Shown here in pieces: positions 46,900-56,149 of a DNA stretch of 64,000 bases (position 1 is its first letter; each line of letters opens with the position of its first letter). The stretch is from NCBI GenBank assembly GCA_019637975.1, contig JAHBUR010000003.1, positions 124,001-188,000 of the forward strand, read 5' to 3'. A program made the translations under genes and the position numbers. The notes beneath the pieces are model-generated. The model ran no database searches. It had not been told where the DNA came from and worked only from the letters and a program-made list of their open reading frames with translations. Source of the stretch: Bacteroidota bacterium (lineage in GTDB: Bacteria; Bacteroidota; Ignavibacteria; UBA10030; UBA6906).

Positions 46900-48129
46900 A
46901 TGGCTGGCACACTAATTAAAGCTGAAGACATGCAAACTGCCGTCGATGTAGAGGAAGTCTCTTCGCGTCAAACACCGGCTCACCTACGCAGGCGACGCAT
47001 TTGCACGCGGTGTATCTATGACGAAACCGTCGGAGGAATTCGATTTGACGCAGAGGGCGTCTGTAATTATTGTCATACCATTGATCAGTTGCGGATTGAG
47101 TATGCAACTGGAACACCTGAAGGAGAGAAGAGACTCCAGGTTTTGATTGACCGGATGCGGCAAGATGGACGCAACAAGAAATATGATTGTGTTGTCGGAG
47201 TTAGCGGAGGAACGGACTCTTCCTTCATGATAGCCAAGGCTGTCGAATGGGGGTTGAGGCCCTTGGCGGTTCATTATGACAATACTTGGAACACGGCGAT
47301 CGCCACCGAGAACATCAAGAAGGTTCTAGGGAAGCTCGGAGTAGACCTCTACACCCACGTTGTGGACAACAAGGAGGCAGACGACATCATCAAGTCCTTC
47401 TTCAAAGCCAGTGTCCCAGACCTTGACTGCGCAACCGATATCGCACTTGCAGAGACCTTGTATCGTGCTGCAGATACGTACGGTGTAGCGTATATTCTTG
47501 AAGGGCACTCGTATATTGCAGAAGGGATATCTCCTCTGGGAACACTCTATATGGACGGCAAATATATCCGATCAGTGCACAAATTGTACGGAACAATGCC
47601 GATGAGGACTTATCCAAACATGCCTTTCTGGACGTTCATGAAATGGATTCTGTTGAAGCGTATTAAGAAGATTCGTCCCCTTTGGTACATAGGCTATTCA
47701 AAGACAGAAGCACGGGCTTTCCTGGAGAGAGAATTTGGTTGGCAGTACTATGGTGGCCACCATCTTGAAAATCGCATCACAGCCTTTCATCATAGCTACT
47801 ACAACCCGATGAAGTTTGGAATCGACAACCGCAACAACAGTCTTTCTGCATCTGTGCGGGCAGGCCTTCTCTCTCGAGATGAAGCATTGATGGAATTTGC
47901 AGAGCCGCCTCACATGGAGCCTGACTTGTTGGAGTATTTCAAAAAGCGGCTCGGCCTCTCGGATGAAGAATTTGCATCCACCATGGCTTTGCCTGCAAAA
48001 TCATATCGGGACTATCCAACCTATAAGCGTACCTTCGAGCGCCTTCGTCCACTCTTCTTTCTGTTGGCCAAAGTCAATCTCGTCCCTATGAGTTTTTACA
48101 TCAAGTACACCTCTAAATCGGAGATCTGA
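46900..48129 (+). CDS. wbpG: N-acetyl sugar amidotransferase (WbpG/PseA-like)
   Basis: The 409-residue protein belongs to the adenine-nucleotide alpha-hydrolase (PP-loop) superfamily: VVGVSGGTDSSFMI near residue 88-101 is the PP-loop. An N-terminal zinc-like cluster CTRCIYDET and CNYCH (about 33-55) is diagnostic of WbpG/PseA. It activates an acetamido group of a UDP-sugar with ATP, and ammonia from HisH2-HisF2 replaces the oxygen to give an acetamidino group. HisH and HisF follow within 21 bases, so the trio is complete. Confidence 0.92.
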   Translation: MAGTLIKAEDMQTAVDVEEVSSRQTPAHLRRRRICTRCIYDETVGGIRFDAEGVCNYCHTIDQLRIEYATGTPEGEKRLQVLIDRMRQDGRNKKYDCVVGVSGGTDSSFMIAKAVEWGLRPLAVHYDNTWNTAIATENIKKVLGKLGVDLYTHVVDNKEADDIIKSFFKASVPDLDCATDIALAETLYRAADTYGVAYILEGHSYIAEGISPLGTLYMDGKYIRSVHKLYGTMPMRTYPNMPFWTFMKWILLKRIKKIRPLWYIGYSKTEARAFLEREFGWQYYGGHHLENRITAFHHSYYNPMKFGIDNRNNSLSASVRAGLLSRDEALMEFAEPPHMEPDLLEYFKKRLGLSDEEFASTMALPAKSYRDYPTYKRTFERLRPLFFLLAKVNLVPMSFYIKYTSKSEI

Positions 48130-48136
48130 CCCGGCA

Positions 48137-48745
48137 GTGATCACACTTGTGGATTACGGCATGGGTAATCTCGGTTCGCTTGTGAACATGTTCAAAAAAC
48201 TCAAAGTCGAAACCGAAGTCACCAGTGATCCGGCGTCGTTGAGTGTTGCCCGGAAGGTGTTGCTCCCCGGGGTCGGGGCCTTCGACGCCGCGATGAAACG
48301 CATAAACGACGGCGGCTTTCGGGACGTACTGATCCGGAAGGCGAAAGATGGTGTCCCAATTCTCGGGGTCTGCCTGGGTATGCAACTTCTGCTGGAGTCG
48401 AGTGAGGAGGGGAGTCTTGCGGGATTGGGATTCATTCCGGGTTCCGTGCATAGATTTTCATTTTCTCTGGATTCCGGATTGAAGGTCCCGCACATGGGAT
48501 GGAACCGCGTCAGCGAAATCAGGCCCTCACCTTTAACAACCGGGCTGCCGGATGACCCCCGCTTCTACTTTGTGCATTCCTACTACGTGAAGGCAGCAGA
48601 TCGCTCCGATGTTGTTATGCAAACCCATCATGGAATACACTTCGATTCGGTTATCCAGCATGACAATATTTTTGGAGCACAATTTCACCCCGAGAAGAGT
48701 CACAAATTCGGACTCCGGCTACTTGAGAACTTTGCTTCTCTCTGA
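48137..48745 (+). CDS. hisH2: HisH-like glutaminase of the sugar-amidination set (HisH2)
   Basis: This 202-residue class I glutamine amidotransferase has the complete triad: Cys79 (GVCLGMQ), His184 and Glu186 (AQFHPEKS). It hydrolyses glutamine to supply ammonia to its HisF partner. No other histidine genes are present. Its placement between WbpG and a HisF lacking Asp11 indicates it serves the amidotransferase and not histidine synthesis. The start is a GTG at 48137, 7 bases after the WbpG stop. Confidence 0.92.
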   Translation: MITLVDYGMGNLGSLVNMFKKLKVETEVTSDPASLSVARKVLLPGVGAFDAAMKRINDGGFRDVLIRKAKDGVPILGVCLGMQLLLESSEEGSLAGLGFIPGSVHRFSFSLDSGLKVPHMGWNRVSEIRPSPLTTGLPDDPRFYFVHSYYVKAADRSDVVMQTHHGIHFDSVIQHDNIFGAQFHPEKSHKFGLRLLENFASL

Positions 48746-48750
48746 TTGTT

Positions 48751-49515
48751 GTGGTTAGGACCCGTGTCATTCCGTGCCTGCAGCTTGTGGGTGAAAGTCT
48801 CGTCAAGACCATTAAGTTCGGTGAATACGGGTACATCGGCGACCCGGTCAATACGGTTCGCATCTTCAATGAGTTGGAAGTTGATGAACTTTGCTTTCTG
48901 GATATCCGGGCGACGAAGGAAAGGCGTGAACCCAATCTTGATGTGCTGCGCCAGATCTGCGACGAGTGTTTTATGCCGCTTGCCTACGGAGGCGGGATTC
49001 ATGACTTCAATGCTGCAAAGAAGATCTTTTCACTTGGATTCGAGAAGGTTGTCGTGAATACCCATGCCTATCGTGATCCTTCATTCGTGACAAAACTCTC
49101 CGAGCATTTTGGCGCGCAGGCTGTCATCGGCTCCATTGATTTCAAGAAAACCCTCTTTGGAAAGTATCAGGTGTTTGTGAACGACGGGCAGGAGAAGACA
49201 CCGCATGAGCCATTGGAGTGGGCACAACAACTCGCTGCCCTTGGCGCAGGCGAACTGTTGCTTACTTCAATGGATCGTGACGGCACCTGGTCCGGATACG
49301 ATGTCGAGCTTACAAAACGGGTGGCTTCGGCCGTAACCGTACCGGTGATTGCCAATGGCGGTGCTGGCTCAATCGAGCATATCGGCGAAGTCGTGAGAGC
49401 GGGAAGTGCCTCAGCGGTGGCTTTGGGGAGTATGGTTGTTTATCAAAAGAAGGGGATGGGGGTACTGGTGAATTTTCCGGATAGAAAGAGTCTCGAACTG
49501 AGATTGGGTTACTGA
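48751..49515 (+). CDS. hisF2: HisF-like ammonia channel/synthase subunit of the sugar-amidination set (HisF2)
   Basis: This 254-residue TIM barrel resembles cyclase HisF. In histidine-pathway HisF the catalytic pair is Asp11 and Asp130. Here position 11 is Gln (VIPCLQLVGE, residues 6-15) whereas Asp130 is kept (IGSIDFKK). The same Asp11 loss is known from O-antigen HisF2 proteins, which pass ammonia to WbpG. IANGGAGSIEH and YGGGIHDF phosphate-binding loops remain. The GTG start lies 5 bases after HisH2. It is therefore better annotated as polysaccharide-associated HisF2. Confidence 0.92.
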   Translation: MVRTRVIPCLQLVGESLVKTIKFGEYGYIGDPVNTVRIFNELEVDELCFLDIRATKERREPNLDVLRQICDECFMPLAYGGGIHDFNAAKKIFSLGFEKVVVNTHAYRDPSFVTKLSEHFGAQAVIGSIDFKKTLFGKYQVFVNDGQEKTPHEPLEWAQQLAALGAGELLLTSMDRDGTWSGYDVELTKRVASAVTVPVIANGGAGSIEHIGEVVRAGSASAVALGSMVVYQKKGMGVLVNFPDRKSLELRLGY

Positions 49516-50690
49516 TGAAGCTTGCTCTTGTCGGAAACGCTGCGAACACCATGTTCTCGTTGGCCAGATATCTGAGGGCGCGTGGCTTTGATGCCCATTT
49601 GTATCTCATGGCTAATGAATTCGATCAGTTTCATCCAAGCAACGACAGCTATGCTGATGATTATAGGGACTATACTTCCCGGATTTCGTGGAGCAATCTG
49701 CCCTCCATTTTCTATTCAAGCAAGAAATCGGACATAAGACAGTTTGTTGCCAAGTATGATCGGGTCATCGGAAGCGGTGCAGTCCCGGCATATCTGAATA
49801 AAGCAGGAGGATGTCTGGATGTATTTATCCCCTATGGCTCGGACTTGTATTTCATCCCGTTCGTGAAGCTTTTGCAGACTCCCAAATCTAAATTTCACAA
49901 GTACGCTTTCCTGAAATACCATCAAAGGGAGGGTATCAGGAATTCTCGTGTGATCGTCATGGACAAATCGAACGATGAGTTCGAAAGCAACTTGACAAAG
50001 CTGAAGCCAAGAGGGAAAAGAATTGTATCCAACTCTCCCTTTATTTACGCCCCCGAATATGATCCAGGAAACATTTCACAAAACTACTCCGGCAGCAAAT
50101 GGTATCCTGAGTTCAAGAGGATTCGTGAGGAGTTCGAGGTCGTGGTTTTTCATCATTGCAGACACTCCTGGAAGACACATGGTAACTCATACAGTTATAA
50201 GGGGAATGAGAAAGTACTTTCCGGGTTTGCCGATTTTGTCAAAGAGCACAAGAGGGCATGTCTTGTGACTACCGAGTATGGCCCGGATGTTGACGAGAGT
50301 AAGAAGCTGATTCAGGATCTTGGGATTGAAGATCATGTGAGATGGTTTCCGCTCTTACCCCGCAAGGAACTCATGATTGGAATCAGCCATTGTGATATTG
50401 GCATTGGAGAATTAGGTATGAGTTGGTTTTCGTACAGCGTCATATACGAATTTCTGACAATGGGAAAACCGGTTGTTCACCACAGGAATGATGAACTCTA
50501 TGAGGGCAGGTATCCACAAATGTATCCGATGATCAAAGCTACTTCCTCTGACGAAATCACACGCATTCTCTGGAATCTCGTGAATGACAGTAGAAGATTT
50601 GCCGAGATAGGGGACGGGGGACGAGAGTGGTTCTTAAAATATGCGGTAGAAGAGCCGGTCAATACAGTTGTTGAGGCCTTGAATGAATAG
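49515..50690 (+). CDS. GT-B fold glycosyltransferase
   Basis: The 391-residue protein begins MKLALVGNAANTMFSLARYL, a GT-B style N-terminal Rossmann half. The C-terminal half (about 200-391) holds an ELGMSWFSYSVIYEFLTMGKPVV segment (in two parts, about residues 296-318), in which the Glu before FLTMGKP corresponds to the donor-binding E of GT4-like enzymes. The exact family is not recognised. The start codon overlaps the HisF2 stop by one base. It probably adds a sugar to the lipid-linked repeat unit. Confidence 0.8.
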   Translation: MKLALVGNAANTMFSLARYLRARGFDAHLYLMANEFDQFHPSNDSYADDYRDYTSRISWSNLPSIFYSSKKSDIRQFVAKYDRVIGSGAVPAYLNKAGGCLDVFIPYGSDLYFIPFVKLLQTPKSKFHKYAFLKYHQREGIRNSRVIVMDKSNDEFESNLTKLKPRGKRIVSNSPFIYAPEYDPGNISQNYSGSKWYPEFKRIREEFEVVVFHHCRHSWKTHGNSYSYKGNEKVLSGFADFVKEHKRACLVTTEYGPDVDESKKLIQDLGIEDHVRWFPLLPRKELMIGISHCDIGIGELGMSWFSYSVIYEFLTMGKPVVHHRNDELYEGRYPQMYPMIKATSSDEITRILWNLVNDSRRFAEIGDGGREWFLKYAVEEPVNTVVEALNE

Positions 50691-50746
50691 CGCATTGATC
50701 CCGACCGTGCAGCTGATTTCGTGTCTTCTATTCATGCATTGATTCA

Positions 50747-51559
50747 ATGGCAACAGCTTTCTATAATCTCGGGGGTCGTCTTGCCCAGTTCCAAAGCCTC
50801 AATGGTCACGAGCAGTTTTGGGAAGAAAGATGGAGTCGGCGAGATATCAGTAGTTTTCTTGAGGCATACCGAAACGGTAGGCTTGACGAATTCGATGGTT
50901 TGTTCACACGCTACCTCCCACGCGATCTTCCCGTGCTTGAGGCCGGATGCGGTACAGGGCATTTTGTGATGGCACTGGCTGCAAGAGGCTATGCCGCTGA
51001 AGGCCTGGATTATGCCTCGGACACAATCGCCCGAATCAAGGGTTCGGCTCCGGAGTTGAACGTTCGAGTAGGTGATGTGTACAATGTCGATGTGCCCGAT
51101 GAAAACTACGGTGGCTATATTTCCATCGGCATTTTCGAACACAATGTAGATGGTCCTGTTTCTGGATTGAAGGAAGTGCGACGAATTCTTCATCCTCGAG
51201 GCGTCGCGTTTATCTCAGTGCCTTACCTCAACGGACAACGGGCATCGTGGATGACGAAGACTCCCACGGTTGATCAAGAGACACTTCCCGACGGACGAAG
51301 GTTCTACCAATACTATTTCTCACGGAATGACTTTGAATTGCAGTTGGCTGAGTCGGGCCTGAGTGTGCTTGACGTTTTTCCGTATTCAGTATACTCCGGC
51401 CTGACGCGTGATTTTACTCTTGGGCGAAAGCTCCATGAACGGAGTTTCTTTCATTGGCGAATTCAGAGCGCGCTTGCTCACTTGTGTACGCGTGCGCCAC
51501 TCTGGGCCCGCTGGCGTTGGGCACACATGATTATGTTCATTTGTAAGAGGAGTCAATAG
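50747..51559 (+). CDS. SAM-dependent methyltransferase
   Basis: This 270-residue class I methyltransferase has motif I VLEAGCGTGHFVMALAARGY (about 63-82), a motif II acidic end at LDYASDTIARIK, and ISIGIFEHNVDG (about 125-136) as motif IV/V region. It is soluble and probably methylates a sugar hydroxyl of the polymer; terminal methylation can set chain length in Wzm/Wzt systems. It begins 56 bases after the glycosyltransferase. An uncoded 116-base gap follows. Confidence 0.87.
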   Translation: MATAFYNLGGRLAQFQSLNGHEQFWEERWSRRDISSFLEAYRNGRLDEFDGLFTRYLPRDLPVLEAGCGTGHFVMALAARGYAAEGLDYASDTIARIKGSAPELNVRVGDVYNVDVPDENYGGYISIGIFEHNVDGPVSGLKEVRRILHPRGVAFISVPYLNGQRASWMTKTPTVDQETLPDGRRFYQYYFSRNDFELQLAESGLSVLDVFPYSVYSGLTRDFTLGRKLHERSFFHWRIQSALAHLCTRAPLWARWRWAHMIMFICKRSQ

Positions 51560-51675
51560 GAAGTGAGGTACGACGCTGTGAAAGGTTATGTCTTGGGACT
51601 GTTTTCGCGAGGGCGAAGAATGTCGGCCATGGTCCGAGTGGGCACGGTGACGAAACTAGAAAGAAGACTCACACA

Positions 51676-52653
51676 ATGTCAATGCGAAACAGAAGTATAC
51701 TCGTAACCGGGGGTGCCGGATTCATCGGGAGCAATGTCGCGAAAGCTCTGATCAAGCAAGGATATCGCGTTGTTGTTCTCGACAATGAATCTACGGGAAA
51801 TCGCGAACATGTTCCCCTAGAGGCAACTTACATTCATGGCGATGTAAGGAATGAAGCTGACCTTCACGAGGCATTCTCTCATTCGATTGACGTCGTCTTT
51901 CATATTGCCGGGCAAGCGTCAATCAGGAAATCGTTCGACAATCCAACACAGGATTTGGATGTCAATACTCGGGGAACTGTCCTCGTAACCTCATATGCGC
52001 AAAGGCATGGCGTCGGTAGGCTCATATATGCGAGTTCGATGACCATATACGGTAATCCGTCGGTTGTTCCTACTCCGGAAGAATGTCCACCCGATCCGTT
52101 GTCGTTTTATGCAATCTCCAAGTACGCCGGTGAGCGATACGTTCTGGCGGCCGCACGGAACAACAACGGTAGCCATCCTTTACGAGCAACGTGTTTTCGT
52201 ATGTTCAATGTGTACGGTCCAGGACAGAGCCTTAGCAACAGCTATCAAGGGGTTTTTGCTATTTTCATCGGGAATGTACTGCGCAAAGAGCCCATCAACA
52301 TACATTCGGATGGCAGGCAATCAAGAGACTTTGTGCATATTGACGATATCACGCGTGCGTGGATATCGGCGATTGACAACCCCACAACCTATGGGCAGGT
52401 TATCAACCTGGGTTCCGGTGAGGATGTTTCAGTGAATCGCCTGTGTGATTTTGTTCTGAGTACATTCGGTACGAATCGGGCGGAGTATCCTGTCCAATTT
52501 CATCCCCCCCAGCCTGGAGATATCCGAAAATCTGTGGCAGACATATCCAAGGCACGCAGAATGATGGAATGGGCACCGCAGGTTCACCTTGAGAAAGGGA
52601 TGTCTGAAACCGTCAGATGGGCTACTGAGCAAAAGAAATTGCAGCTTGCCTAA
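51676..52653 (+). CDS. NAD-dependent sugar epimerase (SDR family)
   Basis: The 325-residue SDR has the NAD motif GGAGFIGSNVAKALI (about 12-26), a Y-AISK catalytic block (FYAISKYAGERYVLA, about 154-168) after SSMTIYGN, and a DFVHIDDITRAW substrate loop. It resembles UDP-glucose/UDP-GlcNAc 4-epimerases. It differs from the SDR genes at 36194 and 41122, so the locus encodes at least three epimerase-type activities. The gene ends 10 bases before a glycosyltransferase start. Confidence 0.9.
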   Translation: MSMRNRSILVTGGAGFIGSNVAKALIKQGYRVVVLDNESTGNREHVPLEATYIHGDVRNEADLHEAFSHSIDVVFHIAGQASIRKSFDNPTQDLDVNTRGTVLVTSYAQRHGVGRLIYASSMTIYGNPSVVPTPEECPPDPLSFYAISKYAGERYVLAAARNNNGSHPLRATCFRMFNVYGPGQSLSNSYQGVFAIFIGNVLRKEPINIHSDGRQSRDFVHIDDITRAWISAIDNPTTYGQVINLGSGEDVSVNRLCDFVLSTFGTNRAEYPVQFHPPQPGDIRKSVADISKARRMMEWAPQVHLEKGMSETVRWATEQKKLQLA

Positions 52654-52663
52654 TGGACCTCAT

Positions 52664-53794
52664 ATGAGTGGCGGTGGATACAAATACGAAGTAACACTGT
52701 ATGCAACCCCTGATTTCCGGCATAGTTCATATGTCATGAAAGGGCTCTCGGATTTACAGAGAGAAGGGATAGTGAGGATTAAGCCAAGGATTCGTGGACT
52801 GCAATATCGTGATCGGGTAGTAGTGGATGGCGGCATCCTGATGCGCTTGAATCGTCCGTATCCTTGGTCGCCAATCTGTCGCATCAAAGATCTTGAATCT
52901 GGAGTAGTGACAAAGATTGCCATCGATCTCCAGGATTGGCCGAATTGGTTTTCTCGTCACGCATTGACACAGGCCGACATTGTTTTTAAAAGAAGCTATG
53001 ACAAAAATACTGCAGGATTGATAGCGCGCGAGTTCGGGGTTAAAGTCCTGCCCTTCGGGATGTCCCATTCATCCAAACTTGATGGCAATGTACTGTCCGA
53101 CGGACAATTGAGGATACTGTCACTCTTGGGCAAGCTTGAGTCTGTACTCAACGACCCACTGCGGCTACGAGGTCGCCTATCCACCATACGATTTCATGGC
53201 CATCGTCCCATGGCCCAAATCAATTCCAAGTCATTTACCGACCGCAAACCCAGCCTGCCCGATCGTTATGTGTTCTTTCAAGTGAAGTACTATGATTGGA
53301 ACAACCGTTGGTCAACTCCGCTCAATGAGTATCGCGCAGAAATAATTCGAAGTTTGAGACAACATCTCGGCAACAGTTTCCAAGGTGGTATGTTCTTCGA
53401 AGGTTCCGTACCGGATGGATATCGCGACTGCATAACGGATCTTCCCACATCTCAGGAACACTACCTGAACCTCGTACAGCGGGCAACAGTTGTTGTTTCT
53501 ACGAATGGATTTGCGCAATCTCCGCCATGGAAGTTGTGCGAATACCTGAAGATGGGAAAATGTATTGTTTCCGAACCGATGGCGTATGAGCTTCCTGTGT
53601 CATTGGTGGATGGTAGGGATGTACAGTACTTTCAAACTCCTGATGATTGCGCAGCTGTATGTCAATCGTTGCTGGACAATCCCCGGCAAACAGAAGAGTT
53701 AGGTGGAAATGCCCGGTCATTCTATGAAGCCAACATCAAGCCACGAAACACAATTCTAAGGACGATTAGCAATTCTCTTGAGGCAAGAAGCTAG
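52664..53794 (+). CDS. GT-B glycosyltransferase (group 1-like)
   Basis: The 376-residue product has a poorly recognised N-terminal half (YKYEVTLYATPDFRHSSYVM) and a clearer GT-B C-terminal half. The latter contains ATVVVSTNGFAQSPPWKLCE (about 283-302), YLKMGKCIVSEPM and a final DNPRQTEELGGNARSFYE helix. The in-frame Met at 52664 is selected because the upstream extension overlaps the epimerase gene in another frame. Sugar donor and acceptor are unknown. Confidence 0.78.
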   Translation: MSGGGYKYEVTLYATPDFRHSSYVMKGLSDLQREGIVRIKPRIRGLQYRDRVVVDGGILMRLNRPYPWSPICRIKDLESGVVTKIAIDLQDWPNWFSRHALTQADIVFKRSYDKNTAGLIAREFGVKVLPFGMSHSSKLDGNVLSDGQLRILSLLGKLESVLNDPLRLRGRLSTIRFHGHRPMAQINSKSFTDRKPSLPDRYVFFQVKYYDWNNRWSTPLNEYRAEIIRSLRQHLGNSFQGGMFFEGSVPDGYRDCITDLPTSQEHYLNLVQRATVVVSTNGFAQSPPWKLCEYLKMGKCIVSEPMAYELPVSLVDGRDVQYFQTPDDCAAVCQSLLDNPRQTEELGGNARSFYEANIKPRNTILRTISNSLEARS

Positions 53795-53861
53795 CCATAT
53801 AGATGAGGCGAGGTTCTCTCTGAAACGTCAAGAGTAGTCTCATCTTCACTGAGTGTACGCT

Positions 53862-54980
53862 ATGGCAAGTCCTGCAAAAATACTCTTCACAATTCCCAAC
53901 TTCATTACAGCTGGTTCGGGCCGAGTAATGCTCAATATCCTCGAAAGACTTGACCGCAGTAAATTTCTGCCATCCATCTGTGTATTGCGAAGAGGTGGGA
54001 AACTTGATGCTGAAGTTGAGCGTTTAGGGATTCCCTTTTTTGAACTTCCCTTTACTGTGGATGTGAAGCCGTACTGGAGTCTTTTCGAGCGTTCACGAAG
54101 AGCCGCGAGAGCTTTTAGTCCATACAGATTTGATTTATGGCATTCATTTCACTACGCGGGGGAGTATACAGAGCCGATTATTGCCAGACTTGCAGGAGCT
54201 AAAGCCTGGGTGTATACAAAAAAGGCAATGGGCTGGGGATCAAGGGCATGGAAAATCCGTTCTCTGCTGGCGACTCGCATAGTTGCAGACAATTCAGACA
54301 TGTTACGCGTCATGTTTGAACGGCCATGGTTTGCACGCAAGGTCAGGCTAATCCATCACGGAATTCCTTCAGCTGAGTATGCTCCTACCGACAATCGACT
54401 TGCGCTGAGAGCGCATCTCGGCATCGGTAGCAGGCAAATAGTTGTGACATCCGTTGCCCATCTTTTGCCGGTCAAGGGGCACTCTACACTCATAGAAGCT
54501 CTCAATCAAATGCCGGATGCGCATTTGCTTCTTGCCGGAATGCCTCTTGATGCGGAGTATGTCCAGTCGTTGCATGCTCAGGTTAAAAAGTATGGTCTAG
54601 AAGGCCATGTCCACTTCCTTGGTGCAGTTGCAGACGTTCCCGCTCTGCTGTCTGAGACTGACATTTTTGTTCTTCCAACATGGGCCAAATGGAGGATGGA
54701 AGGATGTCCGGTTGCGTTGTTGGAAGCCATGTCCTGCGGGCGGGCCTGCATTGCTACGGATATACCGGGCTCGCGGGATTTGATAGAGAATGGCAGAAGC
54801 GGGCTTCTTGTTCCTCCCGAAAACCCGGCGGCGTTGTCGCACGCGTTGACAACATTGATTGAAAACCCGTCTCTGCGCATGCGGTTGGGAGAAGCGGCGA
54901 GAGAACGAGTACTCAAGCACTACACCATCGAGCATGAAGTAGCGGCCCATGAACAGATGTACAGTGAACTCCTCGGATGA
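53862..54980 (+). CDS. GT4-family glycosyltransferase
   Basis: This 372-residue GT-B enzyme has the typical N-terminal glycine loop (LFTIPNFITAGSGRVMLNIL, about residues 8-27). The C-terminal donor site contains TWAKWRMEGCPVALLEAMSC (E-x7-E type, about 268-287) and GRSGLLVPPENPAALSHAL. It is a retaining GT4 transferase likely to extend the repeat unit. The ATG at 53862 is used; a GTG three codons upstream is possible. It is the last gene before a 1.2-kb zone filled with interspersed repeats. Confidence 0.9.
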   Translation: MASPAKILFTIPNFITAGSGRVMLNILERLDRSKFLPSICVLRRGGKLDAEVERLGIPFFELPFTVDVKPYWSLFERSRRAARAFSPYRFDLWHSFHYAGEYTEPIIARLAGAKAWVYTKKAMGWGSRAWKIRSLLATRIVADNSDMLRVMFERPWFARKVRLIHHGIPSAEYAPTDNRLALRAHLGIGSRQIVVTSVAHLLPVKGHSTLIEALNQMPDAHLLLAGMPLDAEYVQSLHAQVKKYGLEGHVHFLGAVADVPALLSETDIFVLPTWAKWRMEGCPVALLEAMSCGRACIATDIPGSRDLIENGRSGLLVPPENPAALSHALTTLIENPSLRMRLGEAARERVLKHYTIEHEVAAHEQMYSELLG

Positions 54981-54995
54981 CGGGTGTGACCGGGG

Positions 54996-55335
54996 GAAAG
55001 AACACCGCGAAGGCGCGAAGACACGAAGTAGTTGCAGATTGTTGGTAGACGCAGCAGTTGTTGTATGTCGCCCCTTCAGGGCTTTGGGCTCGCATTGGAT
55101 GTTGAGTGTCGGGGCTTTGCCCCGACCTATAATATTTGACGCCTTCAGCGTCATTCCCCGACTGGTGAAAGAACACCGCGAAGACGCGAAGACACGAAGC
55201 GGTTGCAGATTGTTGGTAGGGCAGCAGTTGTTGTATGTCGCCCCTTCAGGCTTCGGCTCGCATTGGATGATGAGTGTCGGGGCTTTGCCCCGACCTATAA
55301 TATTTGACGCCTTCAGCGTCATTACACCGACTGGT
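54996..55335 (+). repeat. Tandem pair of about 170-bp repeats with internal palindromes
   Basis: Copy A (54996-55166) and copy B (55167-55335) follow head-to-tail, each starting GAAAGAACACCGCGAAG and ending CGACTGGT. Inside each are CCCCTTCAGG, the palindrome CGGGGCTTTGCCCCG, and GACGCCTTCAGCGTC. A diverged third copy lies at 55766-55989. No gene is present in them. Confidence 0.9.
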
Positions 55336-55571
55336 GAAAGAAAACCGAACACATCGTTGGTAGGAGCGGGCGGACAGGCCTCTCACTGGCACACAGGGCC
55401 CGCACACAGAGTGGAATATTGGTTGAACGCAGCAAACAGAATCCGCAGATTAGACACTCTCCTCTGTGGGCTGGTTGTGTGGAGGAGAGAGGGGAGACGG
55501 AGGCTCGTCCGCCGAAGCGAAGCGTAGGCGGAGGTGTGTTATTTGAGTGGACCGATACCGTCGCGGCGCTC
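55336..55571 (+). repeat. Mosaic repeat zone, partial copies
   Basis: This piece contains GGCGGACAGGCCTCTC, then a segment (about 55385-55440) with ACAGAGTGGAATATTGGTTG which recurs near 62100-62160. No gene is seen. Confidence 0.6.
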
Positions 55572-55763
55572 AGTGAAATTCGCGGGACCACACCCCGTCA
55601 TCCCGACTACCGTCGGGATGCCACCCCTCTCCCCGACGCGATAGCCCACACACAGAGGGGAATATTGTTCAAACGTGTGAAACAGAATCCGCGTATAACA
55701 CATTCCCCTCTGCGGGTGAGCAAGTGTGAAAGAGAGAGGGGAGACGGAGGGGTGTGTATCCAA
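55572..55763 (+). repeat. Interspersed repeat, copy 1 of the AGTGAAATTCGCGGGACC family
   Basis: It begins AGTGAAATTCGCGGGACCAC, holds the palindrome ATCCCGACTACCGTCGGGAT, an ACAGAGGGGAATATTG block and a CATTCCCCTCTGCGGGTGAG block that pairs with it, and ends GGAGACGGAGGGGTGTGTAT. Related copies are at 61036 and 61752, one on each side of the DUF559 gene. Confidence 0.85.
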
Positions 55764-55765
55764 GT

Positions 55766-55989
55766 CAAAGAACATCACGAAGACGCGAAGGCGCGAAGTG
55801 AATGTTGGTTGAGCATGGCAAATAGAATCAAGGCGAGCGTGCAGACACGAAATCATGAATGGGGTCGCAAGTTGTTAGTCGGATTATCAATGATTGTATG
55901 TCGCCCCTTTGGGGCTCTGGGCTTCCATTGGTTGATGAGTGTCGGGGCTTTGCCCCGACCTGTAGTATTTGACGCCTTCAGCGTCAGAT
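55766..55989 (+). repeat. Diverged third copy of the 170-bp repeat
   Basis: It starts TCAAAGAACATCACGAAGAC and shares TGTATGTCGCCCCTT, GTCGGGGCTTTGCCCCGACC and TTTGACGCCTTCAGCGTCA with the copies at 54996 and 55167. About 50 extra bases sit in the first third. Confidence 0.8.
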
Positions 55990-56040
55990 CTCCATGGACA
56001 AGGGGATAGTCTTCACTGCGCCATCCGGATTTACAATATG

Positions 56041-56130
56041 TCCCTGAAGGGGACAGATACTACAGCCGGGGGCGAAGCCCCCGGAATCGGACACACGACA
56101 TACTGCCGAAAGCCCTGAAGGGGCGGGATA
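56041..56130. repeat. CCCTGAAGGGG-type palindromic cluster
   Basis: TCCCTGAAGGGGAC (56041-56054) and GCCCTGAAGGGGCG (56112-56125) frame a perfect hairpin, CCGGGGGC-GAA-GCCCCCGG (56066-56084). Repeats of this kind are common between genes of FCB bacteria. The cluster lies 20-100 bases before the GTG start at 56150 and may act as a transcript end or leader hairpin. Confidence 0.75.
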
Positions 56131-56149
56131 CACTTCATTACATCCTCAT

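Noticed and set aside
48137-49515. HisH and HisF as histidine-biosynthesis genes
   Set aside because: The HisF lacks Asp11, no other his genes are present, and a WbpG-type amidotransferase precedes them.
55419-56009. 196-codon frame across the repeat zone
   Set aside because: It runs through several repeat copies with no domain and is mirrored by similar frames in the other copies.
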